Positions 6,189 through 14,192 of a stretch of DNA of 16,148 nucleotides are shown one piece after another (positions within the stretch are counted from its first letter, which is position 1; each line of letters opens with the position of its first letter). The notes beneath the pieces are model-generated. The model saw only the letters and a program-made list of their open reading frames with translations. It did no database searches and was not told where the DNA came from. This DNA comes from an uncultured Oscillospiraceae bacterium. GTDB taxonomy: Bacteria > Bacillota > Clostridia > Oscillospirales > Acutalibacteraceae. The position numbers and the translations under genes were made by a program. The DNA lies in contig USDZ01000020.1 of NCBI GenBank assembly GCA_900553525.1, positions 1 to 16,148 of the forward strand, read 5' to 3'.

Positions 6189-7016
6189 TTATCCGGCCAG
6201 TTCTACCTCTTGCTTTTTAAGCCCCAATTCCGCAACTAGAGGAAAATGATCGGAAGGATATAATTCGCCGGTATGCGTGGTATCCAGATAGGTGTCCTTG
6301 ATGACAAATTCGTCGCTGACAAAAATATAATCAATGGGGGGACGAGGAGTAATCCGGCCGGTAAAACCATGATACGTATTGATGGAAGCTCGGTTTTTCA
6401 TGAGATCATAGGCGCAGTTCAAATGAATATCGGGATAGGTGTGCCGGTTTTCCCGCAGAATCCGAATGGGCTTGCTGTCGGGAGCCGCGTTGAGATCACC
6501 CATTAGAATGCAGGGCATAGGGGATCGCTCGTTCATTCGATGCATATACTCCAGTATAATGCGGACACCCAGAGTGCGGGCTGGACTGCATATATGGTCG
6601 AAATGGGTGTTAAAGACCCGGATCGATCGGCCGTATTCCTGTACAAACACCTCGCAGACTGTGCAAATACGGGGAAACATGGAAAAATAAGCGCGGCTGC
6701 CGGACTGCTCGGGATGTTTGGAAAGCCAGAAGGTCTGGCCGCCGAGAAGCCGGGTATCGTGATCCCGCAGCAAAATGGCCGATTGTTCATTGCTGCGATT
6801 GCGTTTGCGCCCGTCTCCAAAAATACTGTAATCCTGGAGCAAGGTATGCAGATCCTCCCGCATTGTAGGCAGTAGTTCCTGTACGCCGATAATCGCCAAT
6901 CCCGATTTTCGTATGATATCGGCTACCAATTCCCGGCGGTATTGCCAACTGTGTGTCCCCTGAAAACGGGAATCCCGCTTGATATTGAACGAGGCCACTT
7001 TGATACATGCATCCAA
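6189..7016 (-). CDS. Endonuclease/exonuclease/phosphatase family protein
   Basis: This is a metal-dependent phosphodiesterase-fold enzyme whose substrate (nucleic acid, phospholipid or inositol phosphate) cannot be told from sequence. The core motifs are all present in a 275-residue chain: SFNIKRD (N11), GVQEL (metal-binding E47), FNTHFDH (136-141), MGDLNAAP (D174, N176), PPIDYIF (D229) and the final SDHFPLVAEL (D256, H257). I chose TTG 7016 as start: GGGGAGG lies eight bases upstream at 7025-7031, and it gives the typical N-terminus just before the first strand. A longer reading from GTG 7067 would begin between the -35 and -10 elements. No signal peptide is seen, so it is likely cytoplasmic. 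It is divergent from pgeF. Confidence 0.88.
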   Translation of the reverse strand: MDACIKVASFNIKRDSRFQGTHSWQYRRELVADIIRKSGLAIIGVQELLPTMREDLHTLLQDYSIFGDGRKRNRSNEQSAILLRDHDTRLLGGQTFWLSKHPEQSGSRAYFSMFPRICTVCEVFVQEYGRSIRVFNTHFDHICSPARTLGVRIILEYMHRMNERSPMPCILMGDLNAAPDSKPIRILRENRHTYPDIHLNCAYDLMKNRASINTYHGFTGRITPRPPIDYIFVSDEFVIKDTYLDTTHTGELYPSDHFPLVAELGLKKQEVELAG

Positions 7017-7049
7017 CGCTGGATCCTCCCCATAACGAATTCTACTAAT

Positions 7050-7078
7050 ATTGTACGCCGTATCCACCGAAGATTCAA
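7050..7078 (-). promoter_or_regulatory. SigA-type promoter for the phosphatase-family gene
   Basis: On the minus strand TTGAAT (7073-7078) and TACAAT (7050-7055) are separated by exactly 17 bases. Transcription would begin around 7043, leaving a leader of roughly 25 bases before the TTG start, with the GGGGAGG site inside it. Confidence 0.65.
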
Positions 7079-7181
7079 CAGATGAAAGTGGAAAAAATTA
7101 TGAAGAAGCCGAAAAATTGCAGAAAATAAGCAAAAGCTTTGACGGATTTTTCCGGCTGACCTGAACTATGCGGGAAAAGGA

Positions 7182-7211
7182 TTGAAAAATTCCCCGGAGC
7201 CGTGATATACT
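7182..7211 (+). promoter_or_regulatory. SigA-type promoter for pgeF
   Basis: TTGAAA (7182-7187) and TATACT (7206-7211) are 18 bases apart and lie 48 bases before the pgeF start. It is divergent from the promoter at 7050-7078, with about 100 bases between the two -35 elements. Confidence 0.65.
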
Positions 7212-7258
7212 GTAGAGCAATACATCCCGTCAAGATGCCGATAAAGGAGATGCAGGCT

Positions 7259-8110
7259 ATGGAATTGCCGACTTCTGCGCGTTTGACCCTCCATGAAGGG
7301 ACTGGTCCCGTTTATTATTCCTTTCCCTCCTTTGACAGACTGCCATTTGTTCGGCACGGATTTTCCACCCGTCTTGGCGGCGTGAGCCGTGATCCATATG
7401 CTACCATGAACCTCAGTTTTACCCGAGGAGACGAGGTGGATGCGGTCCGAGAAAATTTTGACCTCTTTTGCTGCGGCCTTGGTTTGGAGGCGGAAAATGT
7501 GGTCGTTTCGGCCCAGGAACATCATACGAACCTATATTGCGCAACGGCCGCCGACCGCGGCCGGGGTGTGACGAGGGAACGAGGTTATTCCGATATCGAC
7601 GGACTGCTAACCAACGAGCCGGGAGTGGTATTATGTACCCAATACGCCGATTGCGTCCCGCTCTTCTTCGTCGATCCGGTCCGGAAGGTGGTGGCAACGT
7701 CCCATGCGGGTTGGAAAGGCACGGCCGCACGGATTGGCAAGGTGACCGTGGAGCGTATGAAGCAGGAATACGGATGCCATCCGGAGGATATTTTGGCCGG
7801 AATCGGGCCATCCATCGGGCCGTGTTGCTTTGAAGTGGATAAACCCGTTGCCGATGCGTTTACCGCGTTGGAAGAAAGCGGAGACGATGCTGTGCGAAGA
7901 CGAAAAGATGAAAAATATGATGTCGATCTTTGGGAGATCAATCGGCGGATTCTGTTGAATGCCGGAATCACTGCAGAGCACATTACCGTTACCGATTTGT
8001 GTACCCGCTGCCATCCGGATGTTTTCTGGTCCCACCGCGCCGCCGGCCCGCTACGCGGCAGTCTGGCAGGCTTTATTGCCCTGGTGGATTGCCGGGAGGA
8101 GGGGAAATGA
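7259..8110 (+). CDS. pgeF: Peptidoglycan editing factor PgeF / multicopper-like (laccase domain) protein
   Basis: This belongs to the YfiH/YlmD/LACC1 family, first called polyphenol oxidases. Members have been linked to purine nucleoside cleavage and, in E. coli, to keeping wrong amino acids out of peptidoglycan precursors. The 283-residue chain shows RHGFSTRLGGVS (32-43), AQEHHTN (H88), QYADCVP (C132) and SHAGWKGT (H149), the three-residue metal site, followed by GIGPSIGPCCFEV and DLCTRCHPDVFWSHR. The start at ATG 7259 is supported by AAAGGAG nine bases upstream; earlier in-frame starts lie before that site. Its TGA stop overlaps the next gene by four bases (ATGA), so both are likely translated together. 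Confidence 0.92.
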   Translation: MELPTSARLTLHEGTGPVYYSFPSFDRLPFVRHGFSTRLGGVSRDPYATMNLSFTRGDEVDAVRENFDLFCCGLGLEAENVVVSAQEHHTNLYCATAADRGRGVTRERGYSDIDGLLTNEPGVVLCTQYADCVPLFFVDPVRKVVATSHAGWKGTAARIGKVTVERMKQEYGCHPEDILAGIGPSIGPCCFEVDKPVADAFTALEESGDDAVRRRKDEKYDVDLWEINRRILLNAGITAEHITVTDLCTRCHPDVFWSHRAAGPLRGSLAGFIALVDCREEGK

Positions 8111-9063
8111 CAGGTAGTCTTACCAACATGCTCCTGTACTTTTTCCTGTATAGTTTTCTGGGTTGGGCACAGGAAACGGTCCAATGTTCGATAAAAGAAA
8201 AACGGTTCATCAACCGTGGGTTTCTCAACGGTCCCATCTGCCCAATCTACGGCTGCGGAGCACTGCTGATTTTTAACTTGTTGCTACCGATTCAACGTGG
8301 AATCGCGTCGCCCTGGCTCTCCGTGCCTTTGGTTTTTTTATGCGGGGCGCTTATCGCCTCGGTGCTGGAATACGTGACCTCATGGGCGATGGAAACGCTG
8401 TTTCATTCCAGGTGGTGGGACTATTCCGACAAAAAATGGAATATAAACGGCCGGATTTGTTTCTGGATATCGGTCGGATGGGGACTTTTGTCAATTGTTC
8501 TTGTGTTTGGGATACAACCTTTGTTTGAAAGCTGGATGGCGGCTCTATACCGATTTCAGCCTCTTTTACCCAAGATATTGGCTTGGTCTCTGACAGGGCT
8601 TATGATCGTTGATGCCGTTTTCTCGGTCAAAGCGGCCCTGTCGATTGGCAATCGGCTGGAGCAACTCGAAAAACTGGGTGGTATTTTACGGGATCATCTG
8701 GAGAATTTGGAATTGCCGACGGAGGATATCTTCCTGCGCCTCGAAAACGCATATGACAAAAGAAAACAGAGAAAGCAAACTTCCCAGACCAGTCGACAGG
8801 TACGCCTCAATACATGGCGAGCAATGAAACCGGAGGAGAAAAAGCGGTATGTGGCGGACTTGGTGGCGGAACTGCGGAGAAAGCAGGACGAACTGCTTCG
8901 CTCCCATTTCCAGCAGAGACGTCTTTTGCGGGCCTTTCCGCATATGCGCCGGACGGATAAGGAAAACAGAGCGGGGAAAAACCGACTGCTTGAGGAACTA
9001 CGCAAACACATTAACAAGGAAAAAACGGTCGGCAAAACCGACCACACGGACCGACCGTCTTAA
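8107..9063 (+). CDS. CmpB-type putative ABC-transporter membrane protein
   Basis: The protein matches the putative ABC-transporter type IV (CmpB) membrane family, common in Clostridia and of unproven substrate. Of 318 residues, about 180 form the membrane part with roughly five hydrophobic segments (near 5-20, 48-62, 72-94, 117-140 and 156-176). Family marks are FLYSFLGWAQET at the start, RGFLNGPICPIYGCGA (37-52) and HSRWWDYS (100-107). The last 140 residues are highly charged (Lys/Arg/Glu/Gln), probably cytoplasmic and helical, and look like a lineage-specific extension. It overlaps pgeF by ATGA, with a purine-rich GGAGGAGGGG stretch before the start. No ATPase gene is beside it, so a transport role is not shown here. 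Confidence 0.85.
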   Translation: MTGSLTNMLLYFFLYSFLGWAQETVQCSIKEKRFINRGFLNGPICPIYGCGALLIFNLLLPIQRGIASPWLSVPLVFLCGALIASVLEYVTSWAMETLFHSRWWDYSDKKWNINGRICFWISVGWGLLSIVLVFGIQPLFESWMAALYRFQPLLPKILAWSLTGLMIVDAVFSVKAALSIGNRLEQLEKLGGILRDHLENLELPTEDIFLRLENAYDKRKQRKQTSQTSRQVRLNTWRAMKPEEKKRYVADLVAELRRKQDELLRSHFQQRRLLRAFPHMRRTDKENRAGKNRLLEELRKHINKEKTVGKTDHTDRPS

Positions 9064-9133
9064 AGCTGAGCCGCATAAAATGCGAGAATCCTTTTATGGG
9101 TGGATACGAAATCTGAAGTTCATAATAGCACAC

Positions 9134-9165
9134 AAAAACTCCGGGTCGACTGACCCGGAGTTTTT
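9134..9165. terminator. Strong bidirectional intrinsic terminator
   Basis: A perfect 14-bp stem, AAAAACTCCGGGTC (9134-9147) with its complement at 9152-9165, closes a four-base loop. The GC core is flanked by A5 on one side and T5 on the other, so it works on both strands. It ends the pgeF unit and the converging M18 aminopeptidase gene, whose stop is 11 bases beyond. Confidence 0.92.
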
Positions 9166-9175
9166 GGATTCTTCC

Positions 9176-10591
9176 TTATCGCATGGACGTCGTTCGGCCC
9201 ATCAGCGTGGAAAAGGCCCGATGGGCCATATACACGTCAAGCTTAGAAACCACTTCATACGGGGCATGCATAGACAGGACCGGTACGCCGAGATCCACGG
9301 TATCGACATCCAAATTGGCGATATACATAGCCACCGTACCGCCGCCGCCCATATCCACCTTTCCAAGTTCCCCGATCTGCCAGGACACGCCAGCTCCATC
9401 CATCAAACGCCGGACAAAACCCATGAATTCCGCAGACGCATCAGATGTGCCCGATTTGCCTCGAGACCCTGTATATTTGGTCAGTACCACGCCACGGTTG
9501 AGATACGCGCAGTTGCGGGGTTCCAACACCTCGGGATAAATCGGGTCATAAGCCGCGTTGACATCCGCGGACAGACAAACCGACTTGTTCAGGACATGAC
9601 GGGCCTCGGCGCCGGACAACGCGGCAAGGTCCGCGATGAAATACCGCAGATAAGCCGATTGCATACCCGTGTTTCCCTCCGAGCCGATCTCTTCTTTGTC
9701 GGCCAGAATGGTCACGGCGGTGAATTCGGGATTTTTCACCTCCAGAATGGAGGTCACGGCCGGATAGGCGCATACCCGGTCGTCATGGCCATAAGCGCCA
9801 ATGAGACTGCGGTCGAAACCCAGGTCACGCGCCTGGAACGCCGGAACGGCTTCCAATTCAGCGGAAAGGAAATCCGCTTCGGCCATGCCATATTTTTCGT
9901 GGAGAATCCGCAGGATGTTCAGCTTGACGAGTTCTCCTTCCTCATCGTTGCATAAAGGCCTCGAACCGATGAGGATATTCAGATCCTCACCTTTGACGAC
10001 CTCGGCGGCCTTGCGGGTCATCTGCTCGGTGGCAAGATGGGGGAGAAGGTCGGTTACACAGAACACCGGATCCTCCGGTTCCTCCCCGATGCGCACCGAT
10101 ACGCTGGTTCCGTCGCGCAACACCACCACCCCATGAAGAGCCAGCGGTATGGCAGTCCACTGATATTTCTTGATGCCGCCGTAATAATGCGTATCGAAAT
10201 ACGCCAAATCGTGATCTTCATACAGCGGATTGGGCTTAAGGTCGAGACGGGGAGAATCGATATGAGCCGCCGCGATGGACACACCGTCCGTAATCGGACG
10301 GGAACCGATGACCGCCAAGAGCAGCGCCTTGTTCCGGTTGTTGACATATACCCGATCTCCGGCCTTGAGGGAGGCTGTACGGTCAAAGGGAACAAATCCG
10401 GCTTTTTGCGCCATTTTTATCGCCTCACCGACGGCCTCTCGTTCGGTTTTGGCGGCATTCATAAAGGCTTTGTATCCCTCGCAGTATGCATCCGCCCGAC
10501 GGATTTCTTCCTCCGTCATGGTTTTGGCCACGTGCTTTGTCTCATACCCAAGTTCCTTTTTCATCTGTTTGACTTTAGATTCTTCCGACAT
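9176..10591 (-). CDS. M18 family aminopeptidase (aminopeptidase I)
   Basis: A cytoplasmic zinc aminopeptidase that trims N-terminal residues from peptides. The length of 471 residues fits the family. The metal and catalytic set is visible: AAHIDSPRLDLKP (H110, D112), AYGHDDRVC (D270), ADKEEIGSEGNTG (E300, E301), CLSADVNAAYDP (D343) and LSMHAPYEVVS (H442). GGGGTVAMYIAN near 416-427 is also typical. The ATG at 10591 has an AGGAGG site at 10600-10605, eight bases upstream. It is the last gene of the minus-strand run, 74 bases after the transglycosylase gene and ended by the hairpin at 9134-9165. It may be co-transcribed, since I see no terminator in the gap. Confidence 0.94.
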   Translation of the reverse strand: MSEESKVKQMKKELGYETKHVAKTMTEEEIRRADAYCEGYKAFMNAAKTEREAVGEAIKMAQKAGFVPFDRTASLKAGDRVYVNNRNKALLLAVIGSRPITDGVSIAAAHIDSPRLDLKPNPLYEDHDLAYFDTHYYGGIKKYQWTAIPLALHGVVVLRDGTSVSVRIGEEPEDPVFCVTDLLPHLATEQMTRKAAEVVKGEDLNILIGSRPLCNDEEGELVKLNILRILHEKYGMAEADFLSAELEAVPAFQARDLGFDRSLIGAYGHDDRVCAYPAVTSILEVKNPEFTAVTILADKEEIGSEGNTGMQSAYLRYFIADLAALSGAEARHVLNKSVCLSADVNAAYDPIYPEVLEPRNCAYLNRGVVLTKYTGSRGKSGTSDASAEFMGFVRRLMDGAGVSWQIGELGKVDMGGGGTVAMYIANLDVDTVDLGVPVLSMHAPYEVVSKLDVYMAHRAFSTLMGRTTSMR

Positions 10592-10665
10592 GTTGGTTTC
10601 CTCCTGTTCTATACTTCATCAGTATTCGCCGTTTTCGATCCGCTATGCGGGGCGTAAAAGGCCGT

Positions 10666-11268
10666 CTACTCGAGATCATACAGCGTGCGGTACATCTCTT
10701 GGGCCTTGCGCACCCGCTCCACATAGTGGAGGGTTTCCTCATACGGGATGTGGTATAAAGTTTTGCCGTCTTTGGAATACGTCGTCTCCTCCAGCCATTC
10801 GGACACCCGCGTCGGCCCTGCGTTATAGGCGGCGATCATGGTGTCGGTATCGGAAAACTGTTCCAAAAGCAAACGCATATAGTATACGCCGTAATGGATG
10901 TTTGTCTCCGGATCAAACAGTTTTTCCGGAGGAAGCGGCTCTTTCTCCCCGGCGCGCATCTGTACCCATGCGAAGGTTGCGTCCGTAATCTGCATGAGTC
11001 CCTTTGCTTCAGCCCGGGACACCACGTCGGGATCAAATTCGCTTTCGGTACGGATCACCGCATAAATCAGCGACGGTGTGATGCCGTAAGTATCGGCGTA
11101 CGCTTCCACATACTCCTTGTATTTAATCGGATAGGCTGAGCGCATATACCGATAGTAACCATAACGCAGCGCGATGGTCACGGCTGCCAGTATCGTTAGC
11201 AGGATCCCGGCTTCCGTTAAATATCGCAACGCTTTTCGGCGCCCGGCGCCCGCCTCTTTATCTTTCAC
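10666..11268 (-). CDS. Membrane-anchored lytic transglycosylase (SLT domain)
   Basis: Lytic transglycosylases cut the glycan strands of peptidoglycan, forming 1,6-anhydro ends. From the GTG start this is a 200-residue protein: a short basic N-terminus, one hydrophobic anchor (about 17-35), then the SLT fold outside the membrane. The catalytic glutamate is E75 in YAVIRTESEFDP, followed by AKGLMQIT (88-95) and AAYNAGP (146-152), the classic signature set. I chose GTG 11268 because a GAGAGG site lies seven bases upstream; reading further up only extends into coaE in another frame. The gene overlaps the end of coaE by 11 bases, implying coupled translation. No LysM or SPOR domain is seen. Confidence 0.9.
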   Translation of the reverse strand: MKDKEAGAGRRKALRYLTEAGILLTILAAVTIALRYGYYRYMRSAYPIKYKEYVEAYADTYGITPSLIYAVIRTESEFDPDVVSRAEAKGLMQITDATFAWVQMRAGEKEPLPPEKLFDPETNIHYGVYYMRLLLEQFSDTDTMIAAYNAGPTRVSEWLEETTYSKDGKTLYHIPYEETLHYVERVRKAQEMYRTLYDLE

Positions 11269-11875
11269 GTCGCCACCTCTCGAGTTCCCCCGCCAGTTGA
11301 TCCGCCGCCGCGCGCAAATGGGCAAAATTTCCGTCATTGTGAATGACCATGGAAGCCCTGGCAGTATAATAATCGTCTAAGGGTTGCGCGCCCATGCGCA
11401 TTTCAGCTTGTTCATTCGTGAGACCGTCTCGCTGCCGGATACGGCGAAGCCGCTCCCCGGGCGGGGCCAATATCGCAACGGTTCGGTCGCAAATGTGGTC
11501 CATCCCGCTTTCAAACAAAAGAGGGGCATCCAGGACCGCTGCGCCTGCGCCGGACTCAGCCGCCTGCCGAATCCGGTCCTCCGACAACGCGATGACGGCC
11601 GGATGGACGATGCTGTTGAGCAGTTGTGTCTTTTCCGGAGATTGAAACGCCAATTCAGCCAATCGCCGTCTGTCAAGTGATCCGTCCGGACGTAAAATTC
11701 TTGGAGAAAATGCTTCGGCCAATGCCGTCAGGCAAGAAGATCCGGGCTGCTGTACCTCACGGACTAGTCCGTCCGCATCGATGAGCGGATACCCTTTATC
11801 CCTGAGGAATCGGGCGATCTCGCTTTTTCCGGCGCCGCTCGGTCCGGTTAGACCCAACACAAACAGCCCTTTCAA
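11258..11875 (-). CDS. coaE: Dephospho-CoA kinase
   Basis: CoaE phosphorylates the ribose 3' position of dephospho-CoA, the last step of coenzyme A synthesis. The 205-residue length is usual. The P-loop GPSGAGKS (11-18) follows the first strand, then come LIDADGLVREV with the acidic DAD, SIVHPAV, DAPLLFESGMD and RIRQRDGLT in the lid region. The start is TTG 11875, sharing TTGA with the stop of the upstream sua5 gene, with AGGTGG seven bases before it. Downstream it overlaps the transglycosylase by 11 bases. Placement in a translation-related run is common in Bacillota and says little about regulation. Confidence 0.94.
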   Translation of the reverse strand: MKGLFVLGLTGPSGAGKSEIARFLRDKGYPLIDADGLVREVQQPGSSCLTALAEAFSPRILRPDGSLDRRRLAELAFQSPEKTQLLNSIVHPAVIALSEDRIRQAAESGAGAAVLDAPLLFESGMDHICDRTVAILAPPGERLRRIRQRDGLTNEQAEMRMGAQPLDDYYTARASMVIHNDGNFAHLRAAADQLAGELERWRRER

Positions 11876-12903
11876 AGTTCAACCACCTCGAATCCCGCCG
11901 CCCGCAACAATCGGTTATAAACTGCCAGCCCTATGCCGTCTTCCTCCGGGCACGCCGCATAGGCGATTCTGTAGCCCAGACAGTCCAGCTCCCGTAAGGC
12001 TTCAAATAGTCTTTTAGCCTGTGAAGCCGGGTCCCGGCGAGAACCATATGCAATACAAGGTACGCGGAGCTTCGGCCGATCCTCGTCAAAGCATAATGCG
12101 GCGATTCCTTTATCTATTCGGGAGTTGACATAATCCACGTAGGCTTCCGGTGTTCCTTTGACAAGGATCACTTGTGTTTTCGGCGCGTAATGCTTGTATT
12201 TCATACCCGGCGAAGCGGCGGTTTCTCCGTCCGCCAGCATATGGGTGACAGCGGGATCGATTTCTATATGCCCCACCACCCGTTCCAGCATGTCGACCGT
12301 CACCCCCCCAGGGCGTAGAAGGCGGGGAGAGCCCTCCGTCATTAAAAGCACGGTGGATTCCACGCCAACGGCACAAGTGCCGCCGTCCACAACAGCGGCG
12401 ATACGGCCGTCGAGATCGGCGAGTACATGAGCCGCCGTTGTTGGGCTCGGAGAACCCGAGAGATTGGCAGACGGGGCGGCTAGAGGACATCCCGACTCCC
12501 GGATAAGAGAGCGGGCCACCGGATGAGAGGGCATACGCACCGCGACAGTGGAGAGTCCGGCGCTTACCTCATCCGGTACACGCGGTCCTTTGAAAAAAAT
12601 CATCGTCAGAGGTCCAGGCCAAAAGGCCCGGGCCAGCTTTTGAGCAGTTTCAGGTACGGTGGACACCAAGCCGGAGAGCATGTTCCAATCCGCGATATGC
12701 ACAATAAGAGGGTTGTCCGCCGGACGTCCTTTGGCCTCAAAGATCCGGGCCACAGCAGTGCCGTTTTCCGCATCGGCCGCAAGACCGTACACCGTCTCAG
12801 TCGGGATAGCCACCAGTTCCCCGGTTCTCAGCAGGGCCGCGGCTTTCTGGATATCGTCTATCGAATCCGAAAGCAAAAGGGTCTTCCGGCGGCACATATG
12901 CAT
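11872..12903 (-). CDS. L-threonylcarbamoyladenylate synthase, Sua5 type
   Basis: The enzyme makes threonylcarbamoyl-AMP from threonine, bicarbonate and ATP for t6A at position 37 of ANN-decoding tRNAs. The YrdC-like domain shows AIPTETVYGLAAD, FEAKGRPADNPLIVHI, WPGPLTMI and PLAAPSANLSG. After PGMKYKHYAPK comes the extra C-terminal Sua5 domain, so this is the long form (about 343 residues, as in B. subtilis YwlC). The start is uncertain. ATG 12903 and ATG 12897 flank one codon, downstream of GGAAAGGA (12908-12915), at 4 and 10 bases. An extension to TTG 12981 is open but lacks a ribosome site. It lies downstream of prfA and overlaps coaE by four bases. Confidence 0.92.
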   Translation of the reverse strand: MHMCRRKTLLLSDSIDDIQKAAALLRTGELVAIPTETVYGLAADAENGTAVARIFEAKGRPADNPLIVHIADWNMLSGLVSTVPETAQKLARAFWPGPLTMIFFKGPRVPDEVSAGLSTVAVRMPSHPVARSLIRESGCPLAAPSANLSGSPSPTTAAHVLADLDGRIAAVVDGGTCAVGVESTVLLMTEGSPRLLRPGGVTVDMLERVVGHIEIDPAVTHMLADGETAASPGMKYKHYAPKTQVILVKGTPEAYVDYVNSRIDKGIAALCFDEDRPKLRVPCIAYGSRRDPASQAKRLFEALRELDCLGYRIAYAACPEEDGIGLAVYNRLLRAAGFEVVEL

Positions 12904-12989
12904 CAAGTCCTTTCCGTATGGATAAACGCAGCGGCCCAGCTTAAGCTCCACAGGCCGAACGTCTATATCGTCCGGCACCAAACGAGCGT

Positions 12990-14063
12990 TTATTCCGAGG
13001 CGGAAGCCCGGAGCTTTTCAGCCCGGTCGGCGGTGATCAGCGCGTCGATGATGTCATCCAATCCCCCGTCGAGGATGCTGTCGATTTTATACAGAGTCAG
13101 TCCGATGCGGTGATCCGTCACCCGTCCCTGGGGAAAATTATAAGTGCGGATCCGTTCGCTACGGTCTCCGGTTCCGACCTGGGAACGGCGGTCGGCCGCG
13201 ATGGCGGAACGTTGCTCCGCCTGTTTGCTTTCAAGCAGACGAGCGCGAAGAACCCGCATGGCCTTATCCCGGTTTTTAAACTGGCTGCGTTCATCCTGAC
13301 ATTCCACCACCATGCCGGTAGGCAGATGGGTGATCCGAATGGCCGACTCGGTTTTATTGATGTGCTGTCCGCCGGCACCGCTGGAACGGAAAGTGTCGAT
13401 CTGCAGATCTTTAGGATCGATTTCCACCTCGACTTCTTCGGCCTCGGGCAGTACCGCGACCGTGGCGGTGGAAGTGTGAATACGCCCACCCGCCTCGGTT
13501 TCGGGAACCCGCTGCACGCGGTGTACCCCGCTCTCATATTTAAGCTTGGAGTACGCGCCCTTGCCCGTAACCATGGCAACCACTTCCTTGAAACCGCCGA
13601 TGCCGTTTTCATTAAGGCTGACAATCTCCACCTTCCATCTCTGGCTGTCCGCATAGTTTGAATACATGCGGTAAAGTTCGGCCGCAAACAGTGCTGCCTC
13701 GTCTCCGCCTGCGCCTGCCCGGATTTCCAGAATGATGTTCTTGTCATCGTTAGGGTCTTTGGGAAGTAGGAGAATCTTAAGTTCATGCTCCAGGTCCTCA
13801 ATCCGCTTTCTGGCATCGGACAGCTCTTCCTTGGCCATCTCCCGCATCTCCTCGTCGTTCTCTTCCTCCAGAAGGGCCAGGCTGTCCTCCACATCCTGCT
13901 TTGCCTGCTTGTACTGCTTATAGGCCTCCACAATAGGAGCCAGGTCAGCCTGCTCCTTCATGAGCCTGGTAAAACGCTTGGTATCCTGGGTCACATCCGG
14001 GTCACCCAGCATAAGCATCAGTTCTTCATAATGAATCAACATATCATCCAGCTTATCAAACAT
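12990..14063 (-). CDS. prfA: Peptide chain release factor 1
   Basis: RF1 reads UAA and UAG stop codons and triggers peptide release. All 357 residues are present, with the stop-reading PxT motif as PET (187-189) and the GGQ loop SSGAGGQHIN (231-233), whose glutamine is methylated by PrmC, encoded just upstream. The gene seems to be a mosaic. The first 145 or so codons use AAG almost only for Lys and include AGA/AGG for Arg, like prmC and the DUF1385 gene upstream. The rest uses no AGA/AGG, more GCG and CGC, like the downstream genes. Recombination or assembly error are both possible. The 129-base gap to prmC has only a weak hairpin, so co-transcription is likely. Confidence 0.96.
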   Translation of the reverse strand: MFDKLDDMLIHYEELMLMLGDPDVTQDTKRFTRLMKEQADLAPIVEAYKQYKQAKQDVEDSLALLEEENDEEMREMAKEELSDARKRIEDLEHELKILLLPKDPNDDKNIILEIRAGAGGDEAALFAAELYRMYSNYADSQRWKVEIVSLNENGIGGFKEVVAMVTGKGAYSKLKYESGVHRVQRVPETEAGGRIHTSTATVAVLPEAEEVEVEIDPKDLQIDTFRSSGAGGQHINKTESAIRITHLPTGMVVECQDERSQFKNRDKAMRVLRARLLESKQAEQRSAIAADRRSQVGTGDRSERIRTYNFPQGRVTDHRIGLTLYKIDSILDGGLDDIIDALITADRAEKLRASASE

Positions 14064-14192
14064 ATCTATCTCCTGCTCCTGCGATTATTCCAATTCCAAC
14101 CACTACATTAACCTGTTACCTGTGTTTCTCCCGGTCCGCGCCAGCCGGGCGTTTATGTCTAAGCGTTCATGTCCGCCCTCTCACCCCCGGCC

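Noticed and set aside
7108..7157. Imperfect stem in the divergent promoter region (GCCGAAAAAT with a near-complement 30 bases later)
   Set aside because: It needs a bulge and a long loop and is AT-rich, so chance pairing is likely.
9024..9060. Short GGTCGG/CCGACC repeats at the end of the CmpB-type gene
   Set aside because: They lie inside coding sequence, and a much stronger terminator follows at 9134-9165.
8849..9955. A 368-codon plus-strand open frame
   Set aside because: It crosses the strong terminator at 9134-9165 and is antisense to the M18 aminopeptidase, whose catalytic motifs are all on the other strand.
13497..13505. PET in place of the PAT or PVT stop-reading motif of RF1
   Set aside because: The middle residue varies between lineages; Pro and Thr are kept, so it is not unusual.
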